DNA of 64,000 nucleotides from NCBI GenBank assembly GCA_946406115.1, contig OX291556.1, positions 12,244,501-12,308,500 of the forward strand. The letters run 5' to 3'. Every line of letters starts with the position of its first letter. Within the stretch, counting starts at the first letter, position 1. This document shows, one piece after another, positions 54,239 to 64,000 of this stretch. The stretch comes from Apoda limacodes (Eukaryota; Arthropoda; Insecta; Lepidoptera; Limacodidae). The notes beneath the pieces are model-generated. The model saw nothing but the letters and a program-made list of their open reading frames with translations, was not told the DNA's origin and searched no databases. A program made the translations under genes and the position numbers.

Positions 54239-55254
54239 TCATTTCAGCCGAAAGACGTCCACTGCTGAACGTAGGCCTCCCCCGTATGTCTCCACAACGG
54301 CCGGTCCTGAGCCGCCCGCGCCTATCCGCCTTCTGCGGCTCTGACCAGATCGTCTGTCCACCTGGTAGGAGGCCGACCCACGCTGCGTCTTCCGATCCAT
54401 GGTCGTCACTCGAGAACCTTTCTTCCCCATCGGTTATCGGTTCAACGAGCGATGTGGCCTGCCCATTGCCACTTCAGCTTGCTAACTGTTTGAGCTATGT
54501 CGGTAACCTTAGTTCTTCGGCGAATTTCCTCGTTTATTTTGACGTTGTGTTATGTTGACGCCATATCGTTCCCACTCCAGAAGCTTAAGCACATCCTCCA
54601 ACGCAGTTGTGAACAGTTGCTGAGAAATAACGTCTCCCTGTCTCACACCTTTCTGCAGATGGATTGGTTTCGTGTTCTGGTCTTGTAGTCGGACAGACAT
54701 CGTGACTCTGGTATACAAACAGTTCAGTACTTCGATGTACCGATAGTCAATGTGGCACCGCTGGAGAGACTGTAACACCGCCCAGGTCTCGATAGAATCA
54801 AAGGCTTTTTCATAGTCCACGAACGCTATGCAAAGAGGCCGATTATACTCCTCTGTCTTCTGTATAATCTGGCGCAGCGTATGTATGTGGTACAAGGTAC
54901 TAAAGCCTTTTCGGCAACCGGCTTGTTCGGGAGGCTTGAATTTGTCAAACTTGCGTTCGAGACGATTCGTAATGACCCTGGAAAACATCTTAAAGACATG
55001 GCTCAGAAGCGAAATGCGAATTTTTTGAAGAAAAGTATGACCGCGCTTCTGCTTTAAGCTTCTGGTGTAGTGCCTTCGAGGATAAAATAATTAAAAAGCC
55101 TCTGAAGGACTTTAAGTATCGGTGTTCCACCCGCTTCCAGGAGCTCCGACGTAATTCCGTCATCGCCCGCCGCTTTATTTACAATATAAACGGCAAATTT
55201 TTCGAAACCAATCTGGTGTACTACAAACCGTTGTAGTTTTGTGAAATCAATCAA
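54239..55254 (-). pseudogene. RTE-clade LINE, 3' part, minus strand
   Basis: The minus-strand frame 55254-55054 carries IVNKAAGDDGITSELLEAGG (the RT 'KA.G.DGI..E' block). After a frameshift, frame 54988-54509 reads MFSRVITNRLERKFDKFKPP, EQAGCRKGFSTLYHIHTLRQ, IAFVDYEKAFDSIETWAVLQ and IHLQKGVRQGDVISQQLFTT. These are RTE-type RT motifs (GFRxGxST, VDYEKAFDS, GVRQGD..SP). The YADD block normally lies further downstream but is missing; the rest to 54239 is RTE 3' sequence (GACGTCCACTGCTGAACGTA antisense). The tail ends with GAAC/GAAT-type short repeats (antisense at 54225-54245). 5'-truncated. Confidence 0.7.
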
Positions 55255-55261
55255 AGTTCTT

Positions 55262-55700
55262 AACAGTTCAACTGTTCAATCATCATCAATCATATCAGCT
55301 TATATTAGTGCACTGCTGGACATAAGCCTCCTCTATGGCGCGCCATTTCTCCCGGTCCTCTGCCTTCCGCATCCAGCCACCACCAGCATCCCACGCTTCG
55401 CCTTTCCATACGTGGTCTTCACTCTAGGACACGTCCGCTCCATTAACCATCGGTCCTCCGACAGACGTGGCCAACCAACTGCCACTTCAGCTTGCTGATT
55501 CTGCGAGCTATGTCAGTAACTTTGGTTCTCTTCCGGGTGTCCTCATTTTGGATTCGGATTTAGAAACACTCCACGCATAGCCCGCTCCGTTGAGTGCTGT
55601 GCGACCTTGAACTTGTGGACCAGTCCTGCTGAGTTCACGTTTCGGCGGCGTAAGTCATGACTGGTAGGACGCACTGGTCAAAGAGTTTCGTCTTCAGACT
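55262..55700 (-). mobile_element. Second RTE-clade 3' end, minus strand
   Basis: TTCAATCATCATCAATCATA is the antisense of a (TGA/TGAT)n tail. CACTGCTGGACATAAGCCTC, GTGGCCAACCAACTGCCACT and CTGGTAGGACGCACTGGTCA are the antisense RTE 3' coding region. Only about 0.4 kb is kept, in a subfamily different from the neighbour. Its tail end lies within about 10 bp of the truncated 5' end of the RTE copy at 54239-55254, so the two are stacked head to tail. Confidence 0.6.
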
Positions 55701-55784
55701 TTGCGGTATAGTTCCACCGTTTATTTTGGTAAATTTCACTAAATCCAACTTAAGTTTTTTTTAGTGTAAAAGTGTATCCACCTG

Positions 55785-55930
55785 ATTTTCGGTTTTTCGG
55801 TTAAGTTACTCCAGCGGGAAAGTCTATGTCCTTCTCCATCCTTTCAACAACTTTTGTACCAAAAATCAGCTCAATATCAAACAAATAAACAAAAAAAAAC
55901 AAAACAGACTCACAAATATATAATAGTTAG
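55785..55930 (+). repeat. Distal half of the 'ctagctttt' repeat
   Basis: AGTCTATGTCCTTCTCCATC, TTTTGTACCAAAAATCAGCT and CAGACTCACAAATATATAAT match the distal blocks of the copies at 23.7 and 44.7 kb. The proximal part is missing. Confidence 0.5.
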
Positions 55931-55934
55931 GATT

Positions 55935-57105
55935 AGGCTGTACCACGACTTTAGGTACATACCTATAATTCTATAGGGGACTGAAATGTAACTCATTTGG
56001 TATGTTAATTTTCCAACGCAACGTAATACACATGAAACCGCTTGAAAACGGCAACGGTTTTATCCTGATTTATTAAACTTAAAGCCAGCCAAACACATAA
56101 AGCCAGCATTAAAACAACTAAAATACAACGATAAAATATTAATAAATTTTATTTCCAAAGTCGGTAGGTTAAGGTTATTTAACTTAAATGAAAAAAAATA
56201 TAAATACAAAAACATTTATTTGTGAATATGAGTACATAAAAGATGTTAACATTAAGCATATAAAGAATCACCATAAAAAAACAGAAATATTTAATAGATT
56301 TGTAGTGCTTGCATCCGTCTGTTCATCTTTGTCATTTGTTGGTTTGCCTGTCTGTCGATATATACTTATGGTACTATATATTTGCGCGTCAGATCCGCCT
56401 GTCTGTTGTCAGAACGGCTTAAATTCTAAAGATGTTCTAAACTTTACCTTTCAAGGGACGGAAGTTTTCTACTATGCTATGATCATAGAGTTGCCGTCCA
56501 CGCCGAAACCTAAATTACCTAACCTAAACCCGCGGAGCCACGAGCAAAAGCTCGTAACTGAATAAAAGAAACTAAAAAATACAAAGATTATGCTTAATAT
56601 TGAATGGTGTTAGTTTCCACGAAATACAGAATTTTGATATCGAGGCTCATTGGCTAAACGGTAATGTTCATTAGAATTGCAAATATTCAATTGAATGTAG
56701 ATTCATTCTAGTGTAGTGGCAGCCAGTTGATCCTAAATAAATGTTTATCTACTTAATTTCCTCAATTTATTCACAAACTGGTTGGTTCCCCGCGGTGTTA
56801 CCCGCGCGATTTAACTTTTTCTGTATTTCTCCTTATCAGCCTCGTACGACCGAAAACCAGTGGTGTGAATAATCAATGCAGTTGCGAAATTATGAAAAGA
56901 CTCATGGTACATGCCGGGTTTGCACCTCCACCTCTCAAGACACTAAGCGAATTTAAAACCCCTGGGCCTTCACCGACCGCCTGGGTCTGATCTTTATTAC
57001 ACTTTGGAGATGGTTTCATGGAAGTGAAGTGTGTTATTAGATCTTTCCATTAGAAGTTCTTTGAATCCGAAAATCGAGTTGCTAATTTTGTGTGTTTTTT
57101 TTTTA
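55935..57105. other. No gene recognised
   Basis: The 125-codon ORF at 56188-56565 is Lys/Asn-rich at first, then crosses GC-richer DNA. It has no motif, and its codon pattern looks like chance readthrough of repeat DNA. Otherwise AT-rich. Confidence 0.4.
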
Positions 57106-57111
57106 TTTTTA

Positions 57112-57475
57112 TACTAGCTTTTTCCCGCTTTTTCACCTGCCCTAAATTCGATTATCAGTGTAGAATTTCAACGGCAACTCCTCAATTCCACAAAAAAACC
57201 GTCACACATTTGACGTTTTCAAGTAGCCTATGCCCTTTACCGGCACTCAAACTATCTCCGTGCTAAATTTGCCCGCAGTTATCAGTGTAGGATTTCGAAG
57301 GCAACTCCAGAATTATTAAAAAAAGACTCACACTTAACGTTTTCAAGTTGCCTATGTCCTTCCCCGGGACTTAAACTACCTCCATCCCAAATTACATCTT
57401 AAGTGGTAAAGCGGTTTAAGCGCAAAGAGGTAACAGACAGACAGACAAACAGAGTTACTTTCGCATTTATAATAT
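57112..57475 (+). repeat. 'CTAGCTTTTTCCCGC' repeat with an internal duplication
   Basis: It opens TACTAGCTTTTTCCCGCTTT and ends ACAGACAGACAGACAAACAG, TTTCGCATTTATAATATA. The block TTATCAGTGTAG..TTTC(A/G)A(C/A)GGCAACTCC..TTTTCAAGT(A/T)GCCTATG occurs twice (57154 and 57277), a tandem duplication of about 123 bp. Confidence 0.6.
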
Positions 57476-57889
57476 AGCGGTCCTGGCAGGCGTTGTCCTG
57501 CCCAGAAAAGCAGCGCCACATTAAAAATGATATTTAAATTTAACATTTACATTTTTAAGAATTTGCGATTCCATAATGACTTCTAACGACTCTACGGTTA
57601 AGTCATTATTTTTGGATATCTCACTGTTTACTATAGCCCCTATGACTAAATTATTAAATTTTTCATTTTATTCCAAATCTTCTATGGTGAAAGTATTGGT
57701 GGGAAGCCTTTCTTTAAATCCCTTTGATTTCGATGCGTACGTTTTTTTTTTGTAATGTGTCGTTAATTCCAAGCCACTTTCACCATTATTGAAGTTGCGG
57801 AATATGACAATCATGGAGTCGCATTCAATGCAGTGACTGTTAAAAACATTGTCTTACATTGAATCTTTGCCGTTAAGGAGAAGATCAGT

Positions 57890-58140
57890 GACACACCGAC
57901 TGCAGCGCCACCTACCAGAACTAATTGTGTTATCAAACCTTCAGGGACCCACCCGAACGTACAGAAAAAATATTTTTCAAATCATCCCTGTTGTTTAGGA
58001 GAAGATTAGTGCCACACCAACTGCAGCGCCACCTACCGGTTCCATTTGTAAATTCAAACCTTGCAGGGACCTACTCAAACGTACACAAGAAATATCATAA
58101 CATTGGTCCCAGCTGTTTAGCAGAAGATCAGTGACACACC
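57890..58140 (+). repeat. Tandem units of ~121 bp (continues at 60462-60590)
   Basis: GACTGCAGCGCCACCTACCA (57897) and AACTGCAGCGCCACCTACCG (58019) begin two units. Each runs through a CAAACCTT(GC)AGGGAC block and ends GTTTAG(C/G)AGAAGAT. A third unit resumes after the LINE (GACTGCAGAGCCACCTACCG at 60473). A related single unit is at 13950. Confidence 0.7.
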
Positions 58141-58146
58141 CCCCTA

Positions 58147-58502
58147 TCGATCCTCCGCAAATAACAAATTTAGAAGCATCCATCTGCCCCTTAGCGATGA
58201 CCGGCCATCAGCCGATCATAATTGCATCGGTTTATCTCTCTCCCTTAAAATACTTGCTGGAGAGCGACCTTCAGTCGCTCTTATATTTAGGCGACGCCGT
58301 CATTCTTGCCGGCGACCTAAATTGCAAGCACCGTCGCTGGAACTCTTCAGTAACTTCACGGAGAGGCAGACTCCTCAACGATTTAGTTGACAGACTAAAA
58401 TTTGACATCATCGCTCCCATGACGCCCACTTACTTTCCCCACAATACTCGGAACAACCCTGACGTACTCGACATTTACTCGATCGCGCTCCCACTATCGT
58501 AA
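58147..58502 (+). pseudogene. LINE endonuclease, central part
   Basis: The frame reads PIIIASVYLSPLKYLLESDL, then LYLGDAVILAGDLNCKHRRW (the catalytic Asp/Asn block as GDLN) and GRLLNDLVDRLKFDIIAPMT. It ends at a stop at 58500-58502. The N-terminal Asn/Glu blocks are absent because of 5' truncation. The SDH block is also absent: NPDVLDI is followed directly by unrelated coding, indicating an internal deletion. Confidence 0.65.
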
Positions 58503-59352
58503 ATAAAGCTCGCTTCAACGACTTACACCGCCGTGTAAGAACCGCTGTAGCTGAGCTTCGCGCCCAACGTTTCGGTGATCTGATGGAGAACATTTCTCCT
58601 TCTCACCAAGCTTATTGGCACTTAGCCAGAGCTCTAAAATCAGACACCGCCAACTCTCTCCCTCCGTTAACTCGTCCGAACAACTTTCCCGCGTTCAATG
58701 ACGACGAAAAAGCGGATTGCCTAGCGTCTAGCCTCCAAGCCCAATGTGCCTTAAGCACACAGCCGTTCAATCCCGACCACGTGCGCGAGGTAGACGGCGA
58801 AGTGGAGCGCAGAACTTCTCTGCCTCCATAAGACCCCCTGCCCCCAGTCACTGTCGACGAAGTCAAACAGGTCATCAAAGACCTACGCCCCCGTAAAGCC
58901 CCCGGTGCAGACGGTATCTCTAACGATATCCTAAAGCGCCTCACTCTTCCCCTTCTCTGCCTTCTAGTAGCGATTCTCAACGCTGCTATCGAAAATTGCA
59001 CCTTTTATTCTCAATGGAAAGATGCAATTGTTATAGGCATCCACAAGCATGGCTAAGCTCGTACTGAGACGTCCTCCTACCGCCTCATAAGTTTACTAAA
59101 GGCCCTTGTCAAACTCTACGAACGCCTCCTCCTCGCTCGCCTACGGAACGCTATAGTCTTAGCACTTTAATAGACGAACAGTTCGGCTTCCGTGCCAAAC
59201 ACTCATGCGTCCATCAAGTCCTCCGCATCACGGAACATATTCTCACTGGCTTTCAACCAGTATTAGGTAAGCCCCGTCACACGGACGCTGTCTTCTTCTA
59301 TTTAGCGAAAACCTTCGACAACGGTTTAATTTATAAACTGTACAACTTTCAG
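58503..59352 (+). pseudogene. LINE linker and RT fingers region, with stops
   Basis: Linker: FNDLHRRVRTAVAELRAQRF, then SHQAYWHLARALKSDTANSL. The RT opens with TVDEVKQVIKDLRPRKAPGA (motif 0/1), DGISNDILKRL, and FYSQWKDAIVIGIHKHG, where a stop takes the place of the usual PGK block. SYRLISLLKALVKLYERLLL follows, and after a frameshift EQFGFRAKHSCVHQVLRITE and AVFFYLAKTFDNGLIYKL. Here the catalytic 'LDIEKAFD' is degraded to YLAKTFD, so the first catalytic Asp appears lost. Stops lie at 58829-58831 and near 59056. Confidence 0.65.
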
Positions 59353-60465
59353 TTGCCAGACCGTCTCGTGCTCATCATACGAGACTATTTGTCGAATCGT
59401 AGCTTTCGCTACAAAGTTGAAGGCACTCTCCCTTCCCCCCGTCCCATAGAAGCAGGAGTCCCGCAAGAGTCCGTGCTCGCCCCTATCTTGTACATTCTGT
59501 ACACTAACGACATCCCTAAAACGATAGGTACCCAATTAGCCCTCTTTGCGGACGATACCTCTATTTATACCACCGATAGGCAAGTGAGTCGAATCACTAA
59601 GAGACTCCAACCCGCTATCACCGCCCCAGGCGAAAGGTTTCGGAAATGGAGAATCGAGGTGAATCCCGACAAAAGCTCTGCCGTCCTCTTTACCGTAGGC
59701 CGCCCTTCGCGGCCATCTCCCCTCTCTCTCTTCGGTCGTGTCATTCCCTGGCAAAATAAGATCAAATATCTCGGTGTGACCATGGATAGGCGTTTGAACT
59801 TCCACGATCACACCAAAATAGTCAGATACCGAGCCGCTTTTGTCCTCGGTCGTCTTTATCCCATGATAGGCAAGTACAGTAAGATGTCGCTTAGAAATAA
59901 GCTGAATCTTTACACAACTTGCATCCGCCCCACACTAGCTTATGCTGGCGTAGTTTTCGCGTTATCCAAGCGCAATCTCCACAAACTTCAGACCCTCCAA
60001 AACCACTTCGTCAGAGCGGCCTCCGGAGCCTCTTGGTACGTCCGCAATGCGGACCTACACAGAGACTTCGAACTCCCCACGATTCCCCAATATTTCAAAG
60101 ACCTGGCAGTCCGCTTTTTCGAGCGTACACAAAATAACCCGAATCGATTAATTGTGCAATCCACAACTTACCATCCCCCCGATCGAACTCGGCATGGTCG
60201 TAAAACTATAGTTAGGCGGCCTTGGCACGTACTAACGGCCCCAGATGACGATCTCGCTACCCGGATAGCGAAATTAGTCTCAACGACTTCCCCCAATAGG
60301 GCCTCCCTCCAAACACGACGCCGACGTCCCCGGGTTCGTCAGCTCCCAAATGGATACACGAGGTATCAAAGAGTGCCGGCTCCTTTAGAGTCTCGCCCCA
60401 AAAAGCCCGGTGAAGCAGTAATGGCTGCAACAGCCTGTTTGTCAGATCAGAAAAAAAAAAGGTGA
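59353..60465 (+). pseudogene. LINE RT palm/thumb and C-terminal domain, 370 codons open
   Basis: It carries IEAGVPQESVLAPILYILYT (the usual GVPQGSVLSP has Glu for Gly and Ala for Ser), LALFADDTSIYTTDR (catalytic Asp pair), FRKWRIEVNPDKSSAVLFTV, KIKYLGVTMDRRLNFHDHTK, LYTTCIRPTLAYAGVVFALS and LHKLQTLQNHFVRAASGASW. This is the full order from RT motif B to the jockey-type C-terminus. The frame is open upstream with no true start codon here. It runs through the poly(A) as KKKR and stops at a TGA inside the 3' target duplication (60463-60465), so the element's own stop was not used or is lost. Confidence 0.75.
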
Positions 60466-60744
60466 CATACCGACTGCAGAGCCACCTACCGCGTCCAATT
60501 GTGTTTTCAAATCATCTAGAAACCCATTGAAATATTCAGATAAAATTTAATTCAAATCGTTCCAGACGTTTAGGAGGAGTGACAAACACACGTCCAGAAG
60601 AATTAAACATAGAAAAAAACCGACTTAGTCAGACTGTTTCCAAGCCAGATTTTATCTTAATCCGTACAGTAGATTAAGCGTGAAAATCTAACAAGCAGAC
60701 AGACATACAGACAGAGTTACTTATTATTATGTAGTAGTAGTATT

Positions 60745-61500
60745 ATGGATGTGAGTGGTTTATTTTTGTGATTGGATCTTGAGAACGAATAGACTGAATT
60801 GTTTTAGTGACGTCTCAATCGATTTGATTTCTACTAGAATTGAACTAAAAAGCTTTTCATGCAGTGGTTCATTTGGTTTGTTCACCAACAAACTTTTTTT
60901 AGCCGACTGCATGATGCAAAGAAAGCGTAAGGTGTTTATCAGCTTATGTATGTTTGTTCCTTTGTGGCGCTGTACAGACCAAAGGCATGGACCGATTTTA
61001 ATAATTATTACGTCATTCAATTCGTCTTAATCTTGCGAGTGTCACTTGACATAATCAAAGACATGACAGAAATCAAAATTCAATATGGCGATAACCAGAT
61101 GCTATATTGTGCAAAAGAAAAAATGATAGTCGACGAACTATGTCAAGGGGGTATCATTGAATAGGTATTTTAAAATCATCATAAGGTTTCTCTCATAATT
61201 TTTCAATATGAATGACCATTTAGAATCTTTAACGATTTAAAGTTTGTTAACAACCATTCTCACTTGAATCTTCATACTTATGATGAATGAATCAATAGTT
61301 TAGACCACCCCAAGCTACTTCATAATCTCCACAATTTTAACTCCTACAATGTATTTACGAGATTGTGATATTTACCGTCGTATACCTGACTAAAAAGTAT
61401 CAAATAAAAATAAATAAATTAATGTTTTTCAATAATTCTCGAGCATCTATGAAACTAGGTTTTCGGAGGTGCTAAATTCATATTTTTAAAAGTTTTATTT
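60745..61500. other. No gene recognised
   Basis: The plus-strand ORFs at 60755-61030 and 60946-61164 (91 and 72 codons) show no motif. TGTTTGTTCCTTTGTGGCGC and GGCATGGACCGATTTTAATA look like fragments of a dispersed repeat, but no second copy lies in the window. Confidence 0.4.
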
Positions 61501-62200
61501 AACATATAGTACATTTTATTGCACAAAAGTAACAGAATAACAATACCAGATTAATAAATAACGCTAATATAGGCTGTCTTATCGCTATGGAGCAATTTCT
61601 TCCAGACAACCTTTGACTAGAGAGGAGAAAACAATACGTTTAATAGATTGATATGATATACATAAATACTAACATGGTGCGCCCTTTTTTGCAAAAAATC
61701 TTCTATTTCGATGAAATTGAGTTTTATTGATTTTAGGAGGCTGTTTTATACAAAAAGAATTTACTAATACGTTAGTTGCTGTCAGTCCATTTTTTTGAAG
61801 TGAAAACTTCTTTAGCGACGTTGTGCACTTTTTTTGGTATGGGTAAAAAATGATAAACTCGCGTCAGGTCACGTGTCCTGATCGTGAAAATTCGTAAGAC
61901 GGATGGAGAGTAGACAGCTGGCGCGGCGTAGGAGAGGGAGTATCCCCCTCTCTTTCTACGGCGCGGCGAAAATGTATGCTTGCGCCTGTTGTTTCGTTTA
62001 GGCGGCGCAGGGCGCTTGCGCGAATGGTCGTGTGTGTTACAGCGTGCTACGCGCATCCATGGATGGTGACAGCTGATGGCTCGACCGTCTGTGTAGTGGC
62101 CATACTGCTGTGTATTCGTAAAATTCGTGTATATAAAGTGTTTAAAATATGGAAATTGAACAAAGTGCATCTTTGTCTTTGTAAAATACGGAAACCGTAA
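61500..62200. other. GC-rich pocket with TATA-like motif, function unknown
   Basis: Between about 61860 and 62110 the sequence is GC-rich and CpG-dense (GCGCGGCGTAGGAGAGGGAG, TTTAGGCGGCGCAGGGCGCT), in sharp contrast to its flanks. GTGTATATAAAGTG follows at about 62129-62142. The 132-codon minus-strand and 74-codon plus-strand ORFs have no motifs. It could be a promoter or CpG pocket of a gene outside the window, or part of a mobile element. Low confidence for any role. Confidence 0.3.
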
Positions 62201-63595
62201 TGCAACGCCTATTATAATTTTTATTTTTAGTATTCGCGATTATGAGTAGTACAGGGAGGTTGGATATGGAATTTTAATTCTATGACAGATTGCGATGTCA
62301 AATATACTACGTCAAAAAAGTAAATAAACAAACATTATTATTTCTTGACAATGTCAAAGACATGTCTTGTGACATATTTGAGAGTTAAGCGTGAATCGTG
62401 TTTCGTTTTCACTTCTGCCGGCACTCCCGAAGTGCAACTCGTTCTTTTTTTTAAATTAAGGTCCTTATGACATTTATAAAATCTCATTAGGTATATAAGG
62501 AAACAGCTACATAAAAAGTTTATTTGTTTGTATTCCATAGTGGAACACTAAAAGGAAAAAAATGTTTCCTAAAAGTTCTTTGTCATTTATAAAATTCCTT
62601 CCCGGCCTCATACGTCTTCACTTATTATTAGACTTATTCGTATGTAGAACTATACTGTTCTTATTGTACTGCTTGAATTTTACATATCTGTCATGTTTTG
62701 ATACCCGGACAAAATATACGCAGCAGTAGATATATATTATTTTCGTTGTTAGTTTTCATTGAATATTTTCTTTCGACATATTCTAAAAGTTGTTGTTATA
62801 TTATTATTTTCGGCATACAATTGCTTTGTAATTAATAATCATAATATAATTCATTATTTGCAAGAACTTCACAATTTTGTCGGATTATATTTACTGCCGG
62901 ATTACTGCCAACTTCAAACAGGTCAGACTTGCACAGAATTAAAGTATATAGATTATTTCATATAGTTTTGTTAAATGTGCCTTACTTTGCGGCAAATCTT
63001 TTAAGATTCTGGGTAAGCAGGAAATAATCTAGGTTTTGATTATCAACACACACGCCAGCATCATAAATATATTCATTGTCTTGGTAATTACGTTGCAATC
63101 TTCGTAGGATATTTAAATCACAGGAAATATCTACGTAACGAAGCGTTATTGTTTGAAGACGTTTCGTTAACTTTGTTCTTTGTAAAACAACTACGCGTGC
63201 TATTTACAGACCGTAGTGTGACAAAATGAATTCAGCTTAAAGAGAAATTGCGATTTGAAAATACATATTACAAAATCACTTCGACCAGGCAGGTACTATG
63301 TACTTCTGCCAAGCTCTGAATTTACTCCTATTGTTACACATCTATCCTATATTAGATCCTGTCTCACGCATACAGCGCCCGCTGGGTAGGCACATTACGC
63401 GGTGGCGAAAAAGAAACGACTAGCCACATTGTAGGTGCTCCACTCGTATATACATCATACGTGTGGGGTAAGGGTTTGATGAAAAAAAAAATTTTGAGTT
63501 TCAGTTCTTAGTATGGGGAACCCCAAAAATTTATTGTTGTTTTTCTATTTATGTGTGAAAATCTTAATGCGGTTCACAGAATACATCTACTTACC
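62200..63595. other. AT-rich spacer, no gene recognised
   Basis: I see only chance ORFs. Nothing supported. Confidence 0.45.
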
Positions 63596-63599
63596 AATT

Positions 63600-63722
63600 T
63601 TCAATATAGTTCTTATAGTTTCGGAAAAAAGTGGCTGTGTCGTACGGACGGACAGACAGACAGAAATGACGAATCTAGAAGGGTTCCGGTGTTTGCCATT
63701 TGGCTACGGAACCCTAAAACCG
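63600..63722 (+). repeat. Clearest copy of the 'gtacggacggacagacag ... ggaaccctaaa' repeat end
   Basis: CGGAAAAAAGTGGCTGTGTC, GTACGGACGGACAGACAGAC, ATGACGAATCTAGAAGGGTT and CATTTGGCTACGGAACCCTA form the distal part of a dispersed lepidopteran-type repeat. Weaker fragments lie at 645, 4895 and 41305. ORFs across it (up to 135 codons) are accidental. Confidence 0.6.
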
Positions 63723-64000
63723 AAAGAAGAACATTTTCCTGTAATATTTTTTGTTGTACAAAATTCTTTATTGGATTTATAATAATAAATATTTTACATA
63801 ATTTATTTTATAATAACAATATTTTAAAATTAAATAAAAGAAATATAATAATAAAAATAATCAAAACTACTCTTTATTTGTGTTGTTACAATTTTAAAAT
63901 CAAATTTTTGACAAAAAAAGAACATATTTCAGTCTCAGGACATTATTTATTTAGATAAAAACACTTAGATACAAATATTGTGTTACTAATGTCAAGCTAT

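Larger units (their letters stand above)
58141..60461 (+). mobile_element. 5'-truncated jockey-type LINE with poly(A) and target duplication
   Basis: The insertion starts within the endonuclease and ends with a 10 bp poly(A) (60451-60460). It is flanked by GTGACACACC (58131-58140) and GTGACATACC (60462-60471), a 10 bp target duplication with one difference. A GC-rich 2.3 kb block in AT-rich DNA, it resembles the Bombyx BMC1/jockey group in motif order (from memory). It shows several stops but keeps a 370-codon RT-C-terminal frame, so it is younger than most elements here. The target is a tandem repeat unit. Confidence 0.8.
57477..60740 (+). repeat. 'GCGGTCCTGGCAGGCGTTGT' repeat, split by a LINE
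   Basis: It opens GCGGTCCTGGCAGGCGTTGT and CCTGCCCAGAAAAGCAGCGC (57477-57516), the same opening as 12906. The distal end is at 60680-60740 (AACAAGCAGACAGACATACA, GACAGAGTTACTTATTATTA). Positions 58141-60461 are the inserted LINE and are not part of the repeat. Confidence 0.6.

Noticed and set aside
56188..56565. 125-codon plus-strand ORF as a host gene
   Set aside because: Lys/Asn-rich start from AT-rich DNA, then abrupt composition change; no motif or splice evidence.
61772..62170. 132-codon minus-strand ORF, Arg/Pro-rich
   Set aside because: Openness is explained by the GC-rich pocket; no domain, and no support for a start or splice sites.
63551..63958. 135-codon plus-strand ORF, and an overlapping 89-codon ORF at 63513-63782
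   Set aside because: Both read through a known-looking dispersed repeat (CGGACGGACAGACAGACAG...CTACGGAACCC) and then Asn/Ile/Lys-rich AT sequence; no motif.
1..64000. CRISPR array, phage, operon or bacterial mobile element
   Set aside because: Composition, LINE/SINE content, microsatellites and absence of dense long ORFs are eukaryotic; no spacer-repeat pattern found.

Overview
The window looks like repeat-rich, gene-poor nuclear DNA from an insect, most likely a moth or butterfly. It is strongly AT-rich with small GC pockets. It also carries many copies of repeats I associate with Lepidoptera from memory: units opening with CTAGCTTTTGCCAGCGGC, units ending in GAGTCCGACTCGCACTTG, and short RTE-type 3' tails. 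I see no bacterial operon structure, ribosome binding sites or CRISPR array, and no host gene I can name. The long reading frames belong to mobile elements, nearly all broken.

Layout. 1-17 kb: AT-rich background with a Tc1-like transposase relic (minus strand, 3.6-4.3 kb), a short internally deleted derivative of a long-inverted-repeat transposon (6.0-6.4 kb), a CR1-type retrotransposon fragment (6.6-7.1 kb), two tandem arrays (10.6-10.9 and 13.0-13.6 kb) and a SINE containing a 5S rRNA-like segment (15.7-15.9 kb). 17.4-19.3 kb: a complete-looking DNA transposon with about 600 bp terminal inverted repeats, an apparent 11 bp target duplication, and the C-terminal end of a cysteine-rich CXC-domain protein. 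19.5-22.7 kb: a broken CR1/jockey-group LINE (endonuclease plus reverse transcriptase). 23-38 kb: more fragments of the same families, an unrecognised minus-strand ORF near 23.2 kb, Tc1 and LINE relics, and a tRNA-headed SINE at 33.8 kb whose tail resembles that of the LINE fragment 0.5 kb away. 38.1-40.9 kb: a jockey-like LINE whose endonuclease has been cut out in frame. 42.85-43.07 kb: a 50 bp inverted-repeat hairpin carrying a tRNA-like pol III promoter. 46.5-47.5 kb: a roughly 1 kb non-autonomous repeat. 48.9-53.25 kb: a jockey LINE with a gag zinc-knuckle region, endonuclease and RT, split by a 0.8 kb unidentified insertion and possibly itself lying inside a Tc1-like element. 54.2-55.7 kb: two RTE-clade 3' ends in a row. 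58.1-60.5 kb: a 5'-truncated LINE with a poly(A) tail and a 10 bp target duplication, inserted in a short tandem array. 60.5-64 kb: AT-rich sequence with one GC-rich pocket.

The repeats work as a layered system. Autonomous LINEs (CR1/jockey and RTE types) supply reverse transcriptase, and SINEs with tRNA or 5S heads appear to borrow LINE-like tails. DNA transposons (Tc1-like and the long-TIR/CXC element) leave deleted derivatives. Insertions are nested, and almost every ORF has stops, frameshifts or internal deletions, so the region is an old graveyard with some younger insertions (the poly(A) LINE at 58-60 kb and the 42.9 kb hairpin). All family assignments come from reading motifs; no search was run.
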